Of a stretch of DNA of 37,835 bases, positions 8,938 through 16,459 are shown in pieces. The notes below the pieces were generated by a model, which was given only the letters and a program-made list of their open reading frames with translations, was not told the DNA's origin and searched no databases. Position 1 is the first letter of the stretch. Each line of letters opens with the position of its first letter. Position numbers and translations under genes: made by a program. This DNA comes from Halobacteriales archaeon QS_4_70_19 (GTDB lineage: Archaea > Halobacteriota > Halobacteria > Halobacteriales > Haloarculaceae), in contig PXRM01000044.1 of NCBI GenBank assembly GCA_003020985.1, forward strand, positions 1 through 37,835. The letters are read 5' to 3'.

Positions 8938-9071
8938 GTGTCAAACGCGGATATTATGCACTAGTTTCTGTATTTTTCGAAATATTCCGGGTTTAGTAGA
9001 GATATATCGGGCGTGATGGCCGCCGGGACGTTCCCCGCACACTAACCTGCCACCGTACCGAACTCCGGACC
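8938..9071 (+). promoter_or_regulatory. AT-rich intergenic region upstream of the MoaB-like gene
   Basis: About 70 bp around 8950-9012 are unusually AT-rich for the window (TTTTTCGAAATATTCC, GATATATC), which could terminate the preceding gene. The closest TATA-like string to the next start is ACTAAC at 9041-9046, 26-31 bp before ATG 9072. No RNA gene is seen. Confidence 0.4.
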
Positions 9072-9809
9072 ATGACCGACGACCACGACGACGCTGCCGA
9101 CGGGACGGGGAACCGGTATCATGGGGACGGGAACCACGAGGACGGGAACCACGAGGACGGGAACCACGAGGACGGGAACCACGAGGAGACGGACGACCAC
9201 GGGCACGATGACCACGGCGGGGACCACGACGACCATGAACACGCGCACGACCACGACCACCACCACCACGACATCGAGACCGTCGGGGTGGGCGTGGTCA
9301 CCGTCTCCTCCACGCGCACCGTCGAGGACGACCCGGCGGGCGACACCATCATCGAGGTGTTCCAGGAGGAGGGCCACGAGCTGGCGGTCCGGGAACTCGT
9401 CCGCGACGACCTCGACGGCGTCCAGTCGACGGTCGACCGGCTGGTGGAGCGCGAGGACGTGGACGTGGTGGTCACGACGGGCGGGACCGGCGTGACGCCG
9501 GACGACGCGACCATCGACGCCGTGCGGCCGGTCCTCCGCACGGAGCTCCCGGGGTTCGGCGAGCTGTTCCGCCGGCTCTCGTACGAGGAGATCGGGACCC
9601 GCATCGTCGGGACGCGTTCGCTCGCGGGCGTCGCACGCGGGGTCCCGGTCTTCTGTCTCCCCGGAAGCGAGAACGCCGCCCGGCTCGGCACCGAGGAGAT
9701 CATCGTCCCGGAGGTGCCACATCTCGCGGGACTAGCACGCCGGGACCAGGAACAGGAGGCGGACGGGGCGGCCGAGGAGGAGGCGTCGGACGAAGAGACT
9801 GCGGAGTGA
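9072..9809 (+). CDS. MoaB/MogA-family molybdopterin biosynthesis protein with His-rich N-terminal extension
   Basis: 245 residues. Residues about 68-225 form a MoaB/MogA domain: VGVGVVTVSSTRT, the molybdopterin-binding TTGGTGVTPDDATIDAV, and the PGSENAARLGTEEII segment. The family adenylates molybdopterin or binds it before molybdate or tungstate insertion. The first 66 residues are an extension with 18 histidines and many aspartates, including four GNHED repeats (residues 20-39) encoded by four perfect 15-bp DNA repeats, then a run ending HDHDHHHHD. Such tracts bind divalent metals in other proteins; here that is inference. A short acidic tail ends the protein. It converges on the damaged RNA cyclase gene. 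Confidence 0.88.
   Translation: MTDDHDDAADGTGNRYHGDGNHEDGNHEDGNHEDGNHEETDDHGHDDHGGDHDDHEHAHDHDHHHHDIETVGVGVVTVSSTRTVEDDPAGDTIIEVFQEEGHELAVRELVRDDLDGVQSTVDRLVEREDVDVVVTTGGTGVTPDDATIDAVRPVLRTELPGFGELFRRLSYEEIGTRIVGTRSLAGVARGVPVFCLPGSENAARLGTEEIIVPEVPHLAGLARRDQEQEADGAAEEEASDEETAE
9126..9185 (+). repeat. Four tandem copies of a 15-bp unit inside the MoaB-like gene
   Basis: GACGGGAACCACGAG is repeated perfectly four times (9126-9140, 9141-9155, 9156-9170, 9171-9185) and stays in frame, coding DGNHE units. Perfect identity of the copies suggests recent slippage expansion. Confidence 0.95.
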
Positions 9810-10809
9810 GGTCGCTACCGCGGGGTGTCGGCTGTCGACGGGCATGATTTTCTTGTCTCGCTTGTTGCCGCCTTCGAGTGTTCTGGAGCCGACGCGGCGG
9901 CATACGGCTGTTTTTCGTGTACTGGTCTGCGGTGTGGACGTCCACGGCGGGCCTCCCCGACCCCGCGTCCGGCCCGCGCCGCCGGAACTGCTCGTAGTCG
10001 CGGACGGCCGCCGCGGCCACGTCCTCCATCGGCTTCCCTCGCTCGCCGAGCGCGTCGAAGCCCGCGCGGGCAGCGTCGGCGTGGGCCACGAGCGTCACGA
10101 CGGCGCCGGGAGAGTCGCTCTCGACGTAGTCGCCCGCCGTCTCGACCGGACAGGTCGTCACGTCCCGGAGTGCCTGCCGGGCCGCGCGAGCGCCGCGCTC
10201 GGCCACGTCCGCGTCCGCGAGGGCCGTCGCCGCCACCGAGTGGACGGTGACTCGCTCGGTCGGACCTGGGTCGCGGAGGTCGAGCGGCTGGGGGTCGCCA
10301 CTCCGGAGCGTGAGCGCGGCCTCGCCGCCGCCGGCCGGGTAGAAGCCGCGCCGCGAGACGGCCGCGTGGGCGGCGACCCCGGCCCGGCGCGCCAGCGGGA
10401 GCCTGACCCGGCGGTAGTGGTCCGTCGTCGGGGCCCACTTCACGTCCGTCCCGCCGGTCGCGCGGACGACGAGTTCCTCGCCGTCGTCCAGTGTTGTCGC
10501 CAGCGGGAGGAGCGCGTCGAACACGAGCAGGACGCTCCCGGCCGTCTCGATGTCCACCTCGTACGTCCCCGGACGGACGGGGCCGGGCTCGAAGGTGAGG
10601 GTCTCCGAGCCGTGGTCGGCGTCCGTCACCTCGGCGTCGCAGGCCGCCGCGACCGCCTCGACCGCGGCGAGATGCTGTGGTTTCAGCCCGGGCTCCGGGC
10701 GGTCCCCGCGGATGCCGGCCATCTCGAAGGGCTCGCCGGTGACCGCCGACAGCGCGAGCGCGGTCCGCAGGAGCTGCCCGCCACCCGCGCTCCCGTCGAG
10801 TTCGAGCAT
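9700..10809 (-). pseudogene. rtcA: RNA 3'-terminal phosphate cyclase gene with disrupted 3' end
   Basis: From ATG 10809 (MLELDGSAGGGQLLRTALALS) the protein matches RtcA, the ATP-dependent enzyme that makes 2',3'-cyclic phosphates at RNA ends. Conserved stretches include SGSAGGGQ-type glycine motifs, GLKPQHLAAVEA, KWAPTTDHYRRVRLP and RRGFYPAGGGE. The motif HTADQ (H292 to Q296), holding the expected nucleophilic histidine, is present. Directly after it homology stops: the usual C-terminal 30-40 residues (LLPYLAL-like start) are missing, replaced by about 73 Arg/Gln/Pro-rich residues that run antisense through the 3' end of the MoaB-like gene. The replaced stretch at 9810-9920 has lower GC than its neighbours. 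Function is therefore doubtful. Whether this is a true deletion or an assembly fault cannot be told here. Confidence 0.75.
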
Positions 10810-10911
10810 ACTGCCGCTGGGCGCCCGCCCCGCCTCAACCCTGCGGTGGCGCGTCCCCGGCCGCCGGGCCGCAGCCGGCAGGCACACGTCGCCCCGCCGT
10901 GAACAGCGCCC

Positions 10912-11643
10912 ATGGACAAGCAGTCACTCCGCGAGCGGGTGTGGGACGCGCTGGAGGACGAGGGTATGGCCCGGTTTCCCTTCCCGCCCCACGGCCGCAT
11001 CCCGAACTTCGCGGGGGCGGACGCGGCGGCCGACCGCCTGACCGACACCGACGCGTGGCGCACGGCCGGGACGGTGAAGGCGAACCCCGACGCCCCCCAG
11101 CTTCCGGTCCGGCGGGCCGCGCTCCGGGCCGGGAAGACCGTCTACATGGCCGTCCCGCGACTCCGCGACGAGCGTTGCTTCCTCGAACTGGACCCCGACG
11201 CGCTGACGGACTACGACGCCGCGACCACGGTGAGCGGGTCGGCCGAACACGGCCGGCAGGTAGCCCCGGACGCGATGCCAGCCGTCGACCTCGTCGTCTC
11301 GGGGAGCGTCGCCGTCTCGGAGGCAGGCGCCCGCATCGGCAAGGGCGAGGGATTCAGCGACCTGGAGTGGGCGGTCCTCCGGGAACCGGGGCTCGTCGAC
11401 GACGCGACGCCCGTGGCGACGACCGTCCACGAACTGCAGGTCCGCGACGAGTCCTGGGAGGCCGACGCCCACGACGTACCACTGGACCTCGTGGTCACGC
11501 CCGAGCGAACCGTCGAAACTGGGGAGCAGCCGCGCGGCTCCGCCCCCGCGAGCGTCGCGGGGAAGCCGGCGGGAATCGACTGGTCGCTGCTCTCCGAGGC
11601 GGACGTGGCGGAGATGCCCGTGCTGGAGCGGTTCCGTGATTGA
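10912..11643 (+). CDS. 5-formyltetrahydrofolate cyclo-ligase family protein
   Basis: 243 residues. The N-terminal SLRERVWDALEDEGMARFPFPPHGRIPNF region, the KANPDAPQLPVRRAAL segment and the GKGEGFSDLEWAVL glycine loop match the archaeal/eukaryotic branch of the MTHFS (COG0212) family. That branch converts 5-formyl-THF to methenyl-THF or has a related ATP-dependent role; the exact substrate in haloarchaea is not certain. The basic N-terminal residues KANPD are in the region expected to contact ATP phosphates. ATG 10912 begins MDKQSLRERV. It is divergent from rtcA, with about 100 bp between starts, and converges on the prenyl synthase gene. Confidence 0.85.
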   Translation: MDKQSLRERVWDALEDEGMARFPFPPHGRIPNFAGADAAADRLTDTDAWRTAGTVKANPDAPQLPVRRAALRAGKTVYMAVPRLRDERCFLELDPDALTDYDAATTVSGSAEHGRQVAPDAMPAVDLVVSGSVAVSEAGARIGKGEGFSDLEWAVLREPGLVDDATPVATTVHELQVRDESWEADAHDVPLDLVVTPERTVETGEQPRGSAPASVAGKPAGIDWSLLSEADVAEMPVLERFRD

Positions 11644-11737
11644 CGGGCTGTATCGGGTTCAATGAGCCAATAACTCCATTGACCCACACGAAATTCGTGT
11701 AAATAAATAATTCTGTGGATTTGTGGGATACTGTTTC
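11644..11737. terminator. AT-rich convergent intergenic region with hairpin
   Basis: ACACGAAATTCGTGT (11686-11700) is a palindrome, immediately followed by AAATAAATAATTC. It sits between two converging stop codons (11643 and 11738), so it could terminate transcription in both directions. Confidence 0.5.
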
Positions 11738-12601
11738 CTACTGCTCCCGCACGACGACGAACTCCGCGAGGTCGCGGAGGTAGTCGACCGCGCGGGAGTC
11801 CCGTCGGGTCGCGGTGTCGAGCGCCTCCAGGGCGGCGTCCGACTCCTCGCGGGCCCGGGTGTTGGCCTCCTCGGGCGAGAGGTCGGTCACCCGGACGATG
11901 GAGGGGCGCTCCATCTCGGCGTCCTGGCCCGTCGGCTTGCCGAGGTCGGCGGGGGCGGCCGTCTCGTCGAGGACGTCGTCACGGATCTGGAAGGCGACGC
12001 CGACCCGCTCGGCGTACTCGCCGAACGCCTCGATGCGGTAGGGGTCGGCGTCGGCGGCGACCGCGCCCAGCTCCGCGGCCGCGCGGAACAGGGCGCCCGT
12101 CTTCCGGCGCGCGAGGTCCATGTACTCGGCCTCGTCGGTCGGGAGGGCGGCGAGTTCGGTCGCCTCGCCCGTCCCGAGTTCCACCATCGCCTCGGCGACG
12201 ATCTGGGTGGCGTGCTCGTCCGCCGAGAAGAGGGCGAACGCCTCGCCGAGCAGGCCGTCGGAGGCGATGATGGCCGGGCCGTGGCCGTAGGCGACGTGGG
12301 CGGCGGTCTCGCCCCGGCGCAGGTCGGACTGGTCGATGATGTCGTCCACGACCAGCGAGGCGTTGTGGACGAGTTCGACCCCGACCGCGAAGTCGACGGC
12401 GGGGCCGCCGGCCAGCGGGTCACCGCCGGTCGCCTCGCAGGTGAGCATCGTCAGCGTCGGGCGGACCCGCTTCCCGCCCGAGAGGGAGACGTGCCGGACC
12501 TGCTCGGCCAGCGCCGGGGGCTCCACCCCGTCGAGGACCGTCTCCAATCCCGGGCGTCGGACGGCCCGGTGCCACGGGCGGGATCCGGGCGACGGCGACA
12601 C
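11738..12601 (-). CDS. idsA: Polyprenyl (geranylgeranyl/farnesyl-type) diphosphate synthase
   Basis: 287 residues; head-to-tail condensation of isopentenyl diphosphate onto allylic diphosphates, feeding archaeal lipid and quinone side chains. Signatures are SGGKRVRP near the N-terminus, the first aspartate-rich motif DDIID (86-90), RRGETAAHVAYG, the KTGALFRAAAELGA helix, and the second aspartate-rich motif DDVLD (208-212) followed by GKPTGQD. The GTG at 12601 is the furthest start; the first 20 residues are not conserved, so the true start may differ slightly. Chain length cannot be assigned with confidence from sequence. The protein is shorter than many family members (about 320-350), mainly at the N-terminus. 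Confidence 0.85.
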   Translation of the reverse strand: MSPSPGSRPWHRAVRRPGLETVLDGVEPPALAEQVRHVSLSGGKRVRPTLTMLTCEATGGDPLAGGPAVDFAVGVELVHNASLVVDDIIDQSDLRRGETAAHVAYGHGPAIIASDGLLGEAFALFSADEHATQIVAEAMVELGTGEATELAALPTDEAEYMDLARRKTGALFRAAAELGAVAADADPYRIEAFGEYAERVGVAFQIRDDVLDETAAPADLGKPTGQDAEMERPSIVRVTDLSPEEANTRAREESDAALEALDTATRRDSRAVDYLRDLAEFVVVREQ

Positions 12602-12693
12602 CGAGGGGTCGTCCCCCCGGATAGCACCGGGGGTTCCGGCGGCCCCGCGGCTGGTGTGAACCTACTCCCCCCCCTCGGCCCCGTCTGGTCGGT

Positions 12694-13017
12694 ATGCAGT
12701 CGATTCCGCTCCCGGTCCTCGGGGCGGCCGTCCTCGGGATGCTCGCGGCCGCCGCGGCGCTGTCGGTCGCCGTGGTCGCCTCGCTTCGCGGCGGCGAGTC
12801 GAAGGCCGCAGCCCGCCGGCTCGCACCGCTGACCGTCTCGCCAGCCATCGTCGTCTTCCTGCTCGGGTCCCTGACCATCGACGGCACCGCGCCGATGGCG
12901 GCGCCGCTCGCGGGGCTCGTCGTCACGGTCGCCGTACTCGTCTGCCCGCTCCGGTCGCTGTGGCGGACGCGCGCCACACCGTCGGAGCGCCGGAAGAGAA
13001 CGTGTCCGGCCGACTGA
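12694..13017 (+). CDS. Small membrane protein of unknown function
   Basis: 107 residues with three hydrophobic stretches: PVLGAAVLGMLAAAAALSVAVVA, VSPAIVVFLLGSL and MAAPLAGLVVTVAVLVC. A basic tail (RTRATPSERRKR) suggests a cytoplasmic C-terminus. It is divergent from idsA. No family recognised. Called because the hydrophobic pattern and codon positions look coding; it could still be misassigned. Confidence 0.55.
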   Translation: MQSIPLPVLGAAVLGMLAAAAALSVAVVASLRGGESKAAARRLAPLTVSPAIVVFLLGSLTIDGTAPMAAPLAGLVVTVAVLVCPLRSLWRTRATPSERRKRTCPAD

Positions 13018-13127
13018 GTGCGCTTGGCGCCGACCCCGCTCCGTGGCGTGGTGCCGACCGAGTCGCAGTGGAGACGGGCGTCGTTCGCTGCCTGGTGGAA
13101 GAAAGGAATCGAGTGGGGTGGTCGCGC

Positions 13128-14099
13128 CTACAGGTTGGGTGCCTCGCCGCCGAACTCCTCGATGAGTTCGGGGACGATGTCGAACAGGTCGTCGACGATG
13201 CCGTAGTCGGCGAGGTCGTAGATGGGGGCGCTCGGGTCCGTGTTGATGGCGACGATGGTGTCGGCGCCCTTCATGCCGGCGACGTGCTGGACGGCGCCGG
13301 AGATGCCGATGGCGATGTAGACGTCCGGCGTGACGACCTTGCCGGACTGGCCGACCTGCCGGTTCTTCGGCAGCCAGCCGTTGTCCACGATGGGGCGGGA
13401 CGAGGAGAGCGTCGCGCCGAGCGCGTCGGCGAGCTCCTCCACGAGGACGAGGTTCTCCTCCTCCTCGATGCCGCGGCCGATGGAGACGAGCACGTCGGCC
13501 TCCGAGATGTCGACGTCGCCGCCGCCGACCTCCTCGAAGCCGGTCACCTCGGAGCGGATGGCGTCCTCGTCGATGTCGACGTCGACGGCGGTGACCTCGG
13601 CGTCGCCGTCCCCCTCGGCCTGGGGCCACTCGGCCGGCCGGACGGTGACGGCGAACGACTCGCTGTCGACGTCGTAGGTCGTCTCGACCTTGCCACCGTA
13701 CTGCTCGCGGGTGACCTCCGTGACGTCGCCACCGTCGAGGGCGACCGAGTCCGTGACGAGCGGGAGGTCCAGGTCGTCGGCCACGGCGGGGGCGTAGTCG
13801 AGCCCGTTGACGGAGTTGGGCGTGACCAGGATGTCCGCGCCGGCCTCCTCGAACAGCTGCGGGATGGCCTGCGCGTAGACGTCGTGGTTGAACTCCTCGC
13901 CGTCGTCGACGGTGTGGATGGCGTCGACCCCGTCCCGGTTCAGGTCGTCGGCGAACGCGTCGACGTCGCCGGAGATGACGCCCAGGTGCAGGTCGCCGCC
14001 GACCTCGCTGGCCAGCTCGCGGCCCGCGGTGATGAGTTCGAAGGAGACGTCGCGGAGTTCGCCGCGACGGTGCTCCGCGATCGCGAGGACGTCCGTCAT
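13128..14099 (-). CDS. etfA: Electron transfer flavoprotein, alpha subunit
   Basis: 323 residues. EtfA pairs with EtfB and FAD to pass electrons from acyl-CoA and related dehydrogenases to the quinone pool. The C-terminal FAD domain carries all expected elements: [24 protein letters not shown] (GQSGK at 250-254), [15 protein letters not shown], and [24 protein letters not shown]. The N-terminal domain starts [15 protein letters not shown] and includes [19 protein letters not shown]. Its ATG overlaps the etfB stop by 4 bp (ATGA), which argues for coupled translation and equal amounts of both subunits. No iron-sulfur ETF:quinone oxidoreductase gene is adjacent. Confidence 0.93.
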   Translation of the reverse strand: MTDVLAIAEHRRGELRDVSFELITAGRELASEVGGDLHLGVISGDVDAFADDLNRDGVDAIHTVDDGEEFNHDVYAQAIPQLFEEAGADILVTPNSVNGLDYAPAVADDLDLPLVTDSVALDGGDVTEVTREQYGGKVETTYDVDSESFAVTVRPAEWPQAEGDGDAEVTAVDVDIDEDAIRSEVTGFEEVGGGDVDISEADVLVSIGRGIEEEENLVLVEELADALGATLSSSRPIVDNGWLPKNRQVGQSGKVVTPDVYIAIGISGAVQHVAGMKGADTIVAINTDPSAPIYDLADYGIVDDLFDIVPELIEEFGGEAPNL

Positions 14100-14890
14100 C
14101 CCTCGACCACCCCCTTGTCGCGGAGGAAGTCAGCCAGCTCCCCGGCCGTGTCCTCGGGTGAACCCTCCCAGATGGTGGCGTCACCCTCGGACTCGGGCTC
14201 GTACATCGAGGTCCGCTCGAGGGGGGAGTCGAGGCTGCCCGTGTCGAGCCCCAGGTCGTCCAGGCTCTGGACGTCGAGGGGCTTCTGCTGGGCCTGCCGG
14301 ATGCCGCGGAGGCTCGCGTAGCGAGGCTCGTTGATGCCGGACTGGATGGTGAGGACGGCGGGCGTCCGGACGTCCGTCAGCTCCTCGATGCCACCCTCCA
14401 GCTCGCGGTGGACGCCGGCCACGCCCTCGTCGAGGTCGAGGTCGAGCGTGTTGACGACCGCAGCCCACTCCATGTCGAGCTTGTTCGCCAGCATCACGCC
14501 GGTCGCGCCGTTGGCGTCGTCGTCGGACTGGACGCCGGAGAAGACGATGTCGGGGTCCTCCTCCTCGGCGACGGCGGCCAGCATCTCGGACGTGGCCTCG
14601 GTCGAGAGGAAGTCGACACCCTCGAGCGAGTCGTCCCAGACGCGGATGGCGCGGTCGGCACCCTTCGCCAGCGCCATGCGGATGGTCTCCTCGGACCGCT
14701 CCGGCCCGATGGTGACGGTGACGACCTCCACGTCGTCGTTCTCCTCGCTGTACTGGACGGCCTCCTCGACGGCGTAGTCGTCCCACTCGTTGAGGTCGTA
14801 CTCGAGGTAGCTCTCGTCGATGTCGAGTCCGGAGATCTCGAACTCGTCTTCGACCTCGGCCACCTCTTTCACGGTGACGAGTATCTTCAT
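14096..14890 (-). CDS. etfB: Electron transfer flavoprotein, beta subunit
   Basis: 264 residues, first gene of the etfBA operon. The N-terminus MKILVTVKEV, the stretch LNEWDDYAVEEAVQY, the SEETIRMALAKGADRAIRV motif and DIVFSGVQSDDDANGATGVMLA are characteristic of EtfB, which holds AMP and the inter-subunit contacts. The signature loop INEPRYASLRGIRQAQQKPL is present. The acidic C-terminal extension ends in [16 protein letters not shown]. On the minus strand TTTATTC (14921-14927), 31-37 bp before the ATG, is the probable TATA box. Confidence 0.93.
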   Translation of the reverse strand: MKILVTVKEVAEVEDEFEISGLDIDESYLEYDLNEWDDYAVEEAVQYSEENDDVEVVTVTIGPERSEETIRMALAKGADRAIRVWDDSLEGVDFLSTEATSEMLAAVAEEEDPDIVFSGVQSDDDANGATGVMLANKLDMEWAAVVNTLDLDLDEGVAGVHRELEGGIEELTDVRTPAVLTIQSGINEPRYASLRGIRQAQQKPLDVQSLDDLGLDTGSLDSPLERTSMYEPESEGDATIWEGSPEDTAGELADFLRDKGVVEG

Positions 14891-14920
14891 GCTAGTCGTT
14901 ACAACCCAGCAGTCGTTCGT

Positions 14921-14927
14921 GAATAAA
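14921..14927 (-). promoter_or_regulatory. TATA box of the etfBA operon
   Basis: TTTATTC on the minus strand, preceded by GGAAACG as a BRE-like segment, 31-37 bp before the etfB ATG; this predicts a leader of only a few nucleotides. Confidence 0.5.
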
Positions 14928-15038
14928 CGTTTCCGAACGGCGCGAACGGCGGCGACCTGGGCCGGCGATATGAGGCCTGTTCAAGCCGATTCCGGACCCC
15001 CGACGAGACGGTTCGTCGATACGTTCCGGGCGGGTCGG

Positions 15039-16304
15039 TCACTCCTCGAAGTCCGTCACGTCCTCGTCCGGGAGACTGATCAGGTTCTCGCGGCCGATCC
15101 GGAGCTTGTCGATCCGGCCGTCCTCGTCCATCGCCGAGAGGAGCTGAGAAACCTTCGCGTTGGACCAGCCCGTCTCGGAGACGATGTTCGCCTGCTTCAT
15201 CCGGCCGCCGTTCTCCTCGAGCAGCCGCTCGACGCGCTCCTCGTCGCTGAGGAGCTCCGTCTCCTCCTCGGCCTCGTCGATGGGGTCGCCGCCGGCCGCC
15301 GCGGTGGCGCCCACCCCGGAGCCGTTGGCGGTCGCGTTCTGGTCCGCCGTGGAACCGTCCGCACCCGGCGGCCCGTCATCGCCCCCCATCGATGCGGGCC
15401 CGGGCTCGGGTCCGGCGTCGTCCGTCCGGCGGCGGGCCAGCAGTCCGGCGGCGAGCAGGAGCAGCCCACCGAGCCCCCCGACGATGACGAGGGTGCTCGG
15501 CAGGCCCGGGTCGTCGATGGTCGTCGTCGCGTTCGTCGCCGGGGTCGGGGTCGGCGTGGGAGTGGGGGTGGGCGACTGGCCGCGGTTCCGGTCGAACGTG
15601 GCGGCCACGTCGCCGGCCTCGAACGTCGTCGGTCCCTTCCACCGGAGAACGCCGGCCCGCGGCGGGACCGTGGCGGTAACGATGCCGTAGCCGTTCGGCG
15701 GTCTGATCTCGAGCGTCTGGTTCGCCGTCAGCCCGGGGAGCCACGTTCCGTCGCTGGTGTTGAACGCGGGGCCGACCCGGAGCCGGTCGCCGCTGGCCCG
15801 GCCGAAGTTCGTCCAGGTGAAGTTCAGGCTGAGGCGACCCACCGCGGTCCCGTTCTCGCCCTCGATTACCGTGCTCCCCCGCTCCACCGACCGGAGCTCC
15901 ATGGTGCGGTTGACGGTCCCGTTAGCGAGCTGGTTGGCTCGTCGGAACGTCTCGACGTCGAACCCGACCTCGGCGTTGCCGCGCTCGTGACGGCTCGCCA
16001 GGTCCTCGAACGCGGCACGGTCGCTCCCGTTGGTCAGTTCGAACGTGGTCGAGACGCTCCAGCGGGCGTCCCCGTTCCGCCGGAGCTCGACGACGAGTTC
16101 GGTGCCGTCGCGTGGCGGGCGCTCGGACTGCGCGGTCGCGACCGAGCGGACGCTGGTCTCGCTGTCGAGGGCTGCTGTCCGGTCCACCCCCGGCGGCGCC
16201 GTGGCTGTCGCCGCGGCCGGGGCGGTCGCAGCGAGGACGACCATCGCGGCGAGGACGGCGAGGGCAAGCGTCGACTGGAGGGCGGCACACGACCTCGCCC
16301 GCAT
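15039..16304 (-). CDS. Signal-peptide-bearing, membrane-anchored winged-helix regulator
   Basis: 421 residues. A cleavable-looking signal peptide (TLALAVLAAMVVLAATAPAAA) leads into an ectodomain of about 210 residues with several N-x-S/T sequons and beta-like spacing, then a (PT)n-rich stalk, one membrane helix (STLVIVGGLGGLLLLAAGLLA), an acidic Gly/Ala linker, and a C-terminal winged helix (ERVERLLEENGGRMKQANIVSETGWSNAKVSQLL, wing DGRIDKLRIGRENLI). This matches the haloarchaeal DUF7345 plus DUF7343 arrangement as I remember it. The design implies sensing outside and DNA binding inside. It is divergent from the surface-protein gene at 16460, so the shared upstream region may be its own target. 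Confidence 0.82.
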   Translation of the reverse strand: MRARSCAALQSTLALAVLAAMVVLAATAPAAATATAPPGVDRTAALDSETSVRSVATAQSERPPRDGTELVVELRRNGDARWSVSTTFELTNGSDRAAFEDLASRHERGNAEVGFDVETFRRANQLANGTVNRTMELRSVERGSTVIEGENGTAVGRLSLNFTWTNFGRASGDRLRVGPAFNTSDGTWLPGLTANQTLEIRPPNGYGIVTATVPPRAGVLRWKGPTTFEAGDVAATFDRNRGQSPTPTPTPTPTPATNATTTIDDPGLPSTLVIVGGLGGLLLLAAGLLARRRTDDAGPEPGPASMGGDDGPPGADGSTADQNATANGSGVGATAAAGGDPIDEAEEETELLSDEERVERLLEENGGRMKQANIVSETGWSNAKVSQLLSAMDEDGRIDKLRIGRENLISLPDEDVTDFEE

Positions 16305-16459
16305 ATGCTCGGGGTGGCGGTGGAGCGCGGAAAACGCTTTCCATCGGGCAATGAAACGTCTCCGGCCCGAATGAAACGTCTCCGGGCCGCTGGGCCGGTC
16401 GTGTGAGAGCCCTCGCCGGTGACGGACGGCTTTTTGGTCCTCGCCCCAGACCTCCGGGT
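16305..16459. promoter_or_regulatory. Divergent promoter region with palindrome and two tandem 20-bp repeats
   Basis: GGAAAACGCTTTCC (16329-16342) lies 25-38 bp before the minus-strand gene and resembles the palindrome before purL. Two near-identical 20-bp units, AATGAAACGTCTCCGGCCCG (16350-16369) and the same with one change (16370-16389), follow it and could be operators. CTTTTTGG at about 16430-16437 is placed as a TATA-like box for the plus-strand gene at 16460. Confidence 0.55.

Noticed and set aside
9126..9185. CRISPR or integron-type repeat
   Set aside because: In-frame coding repeat inside a gene, no spacers.
12451..14184. 577-codon minus-strand open frame across idsA, the small membrane gene and etfA
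   Set aside because: Arg/Gly/Pro-rich shadow of high-GC genes in another frame; the real genes there have clear family motifs.
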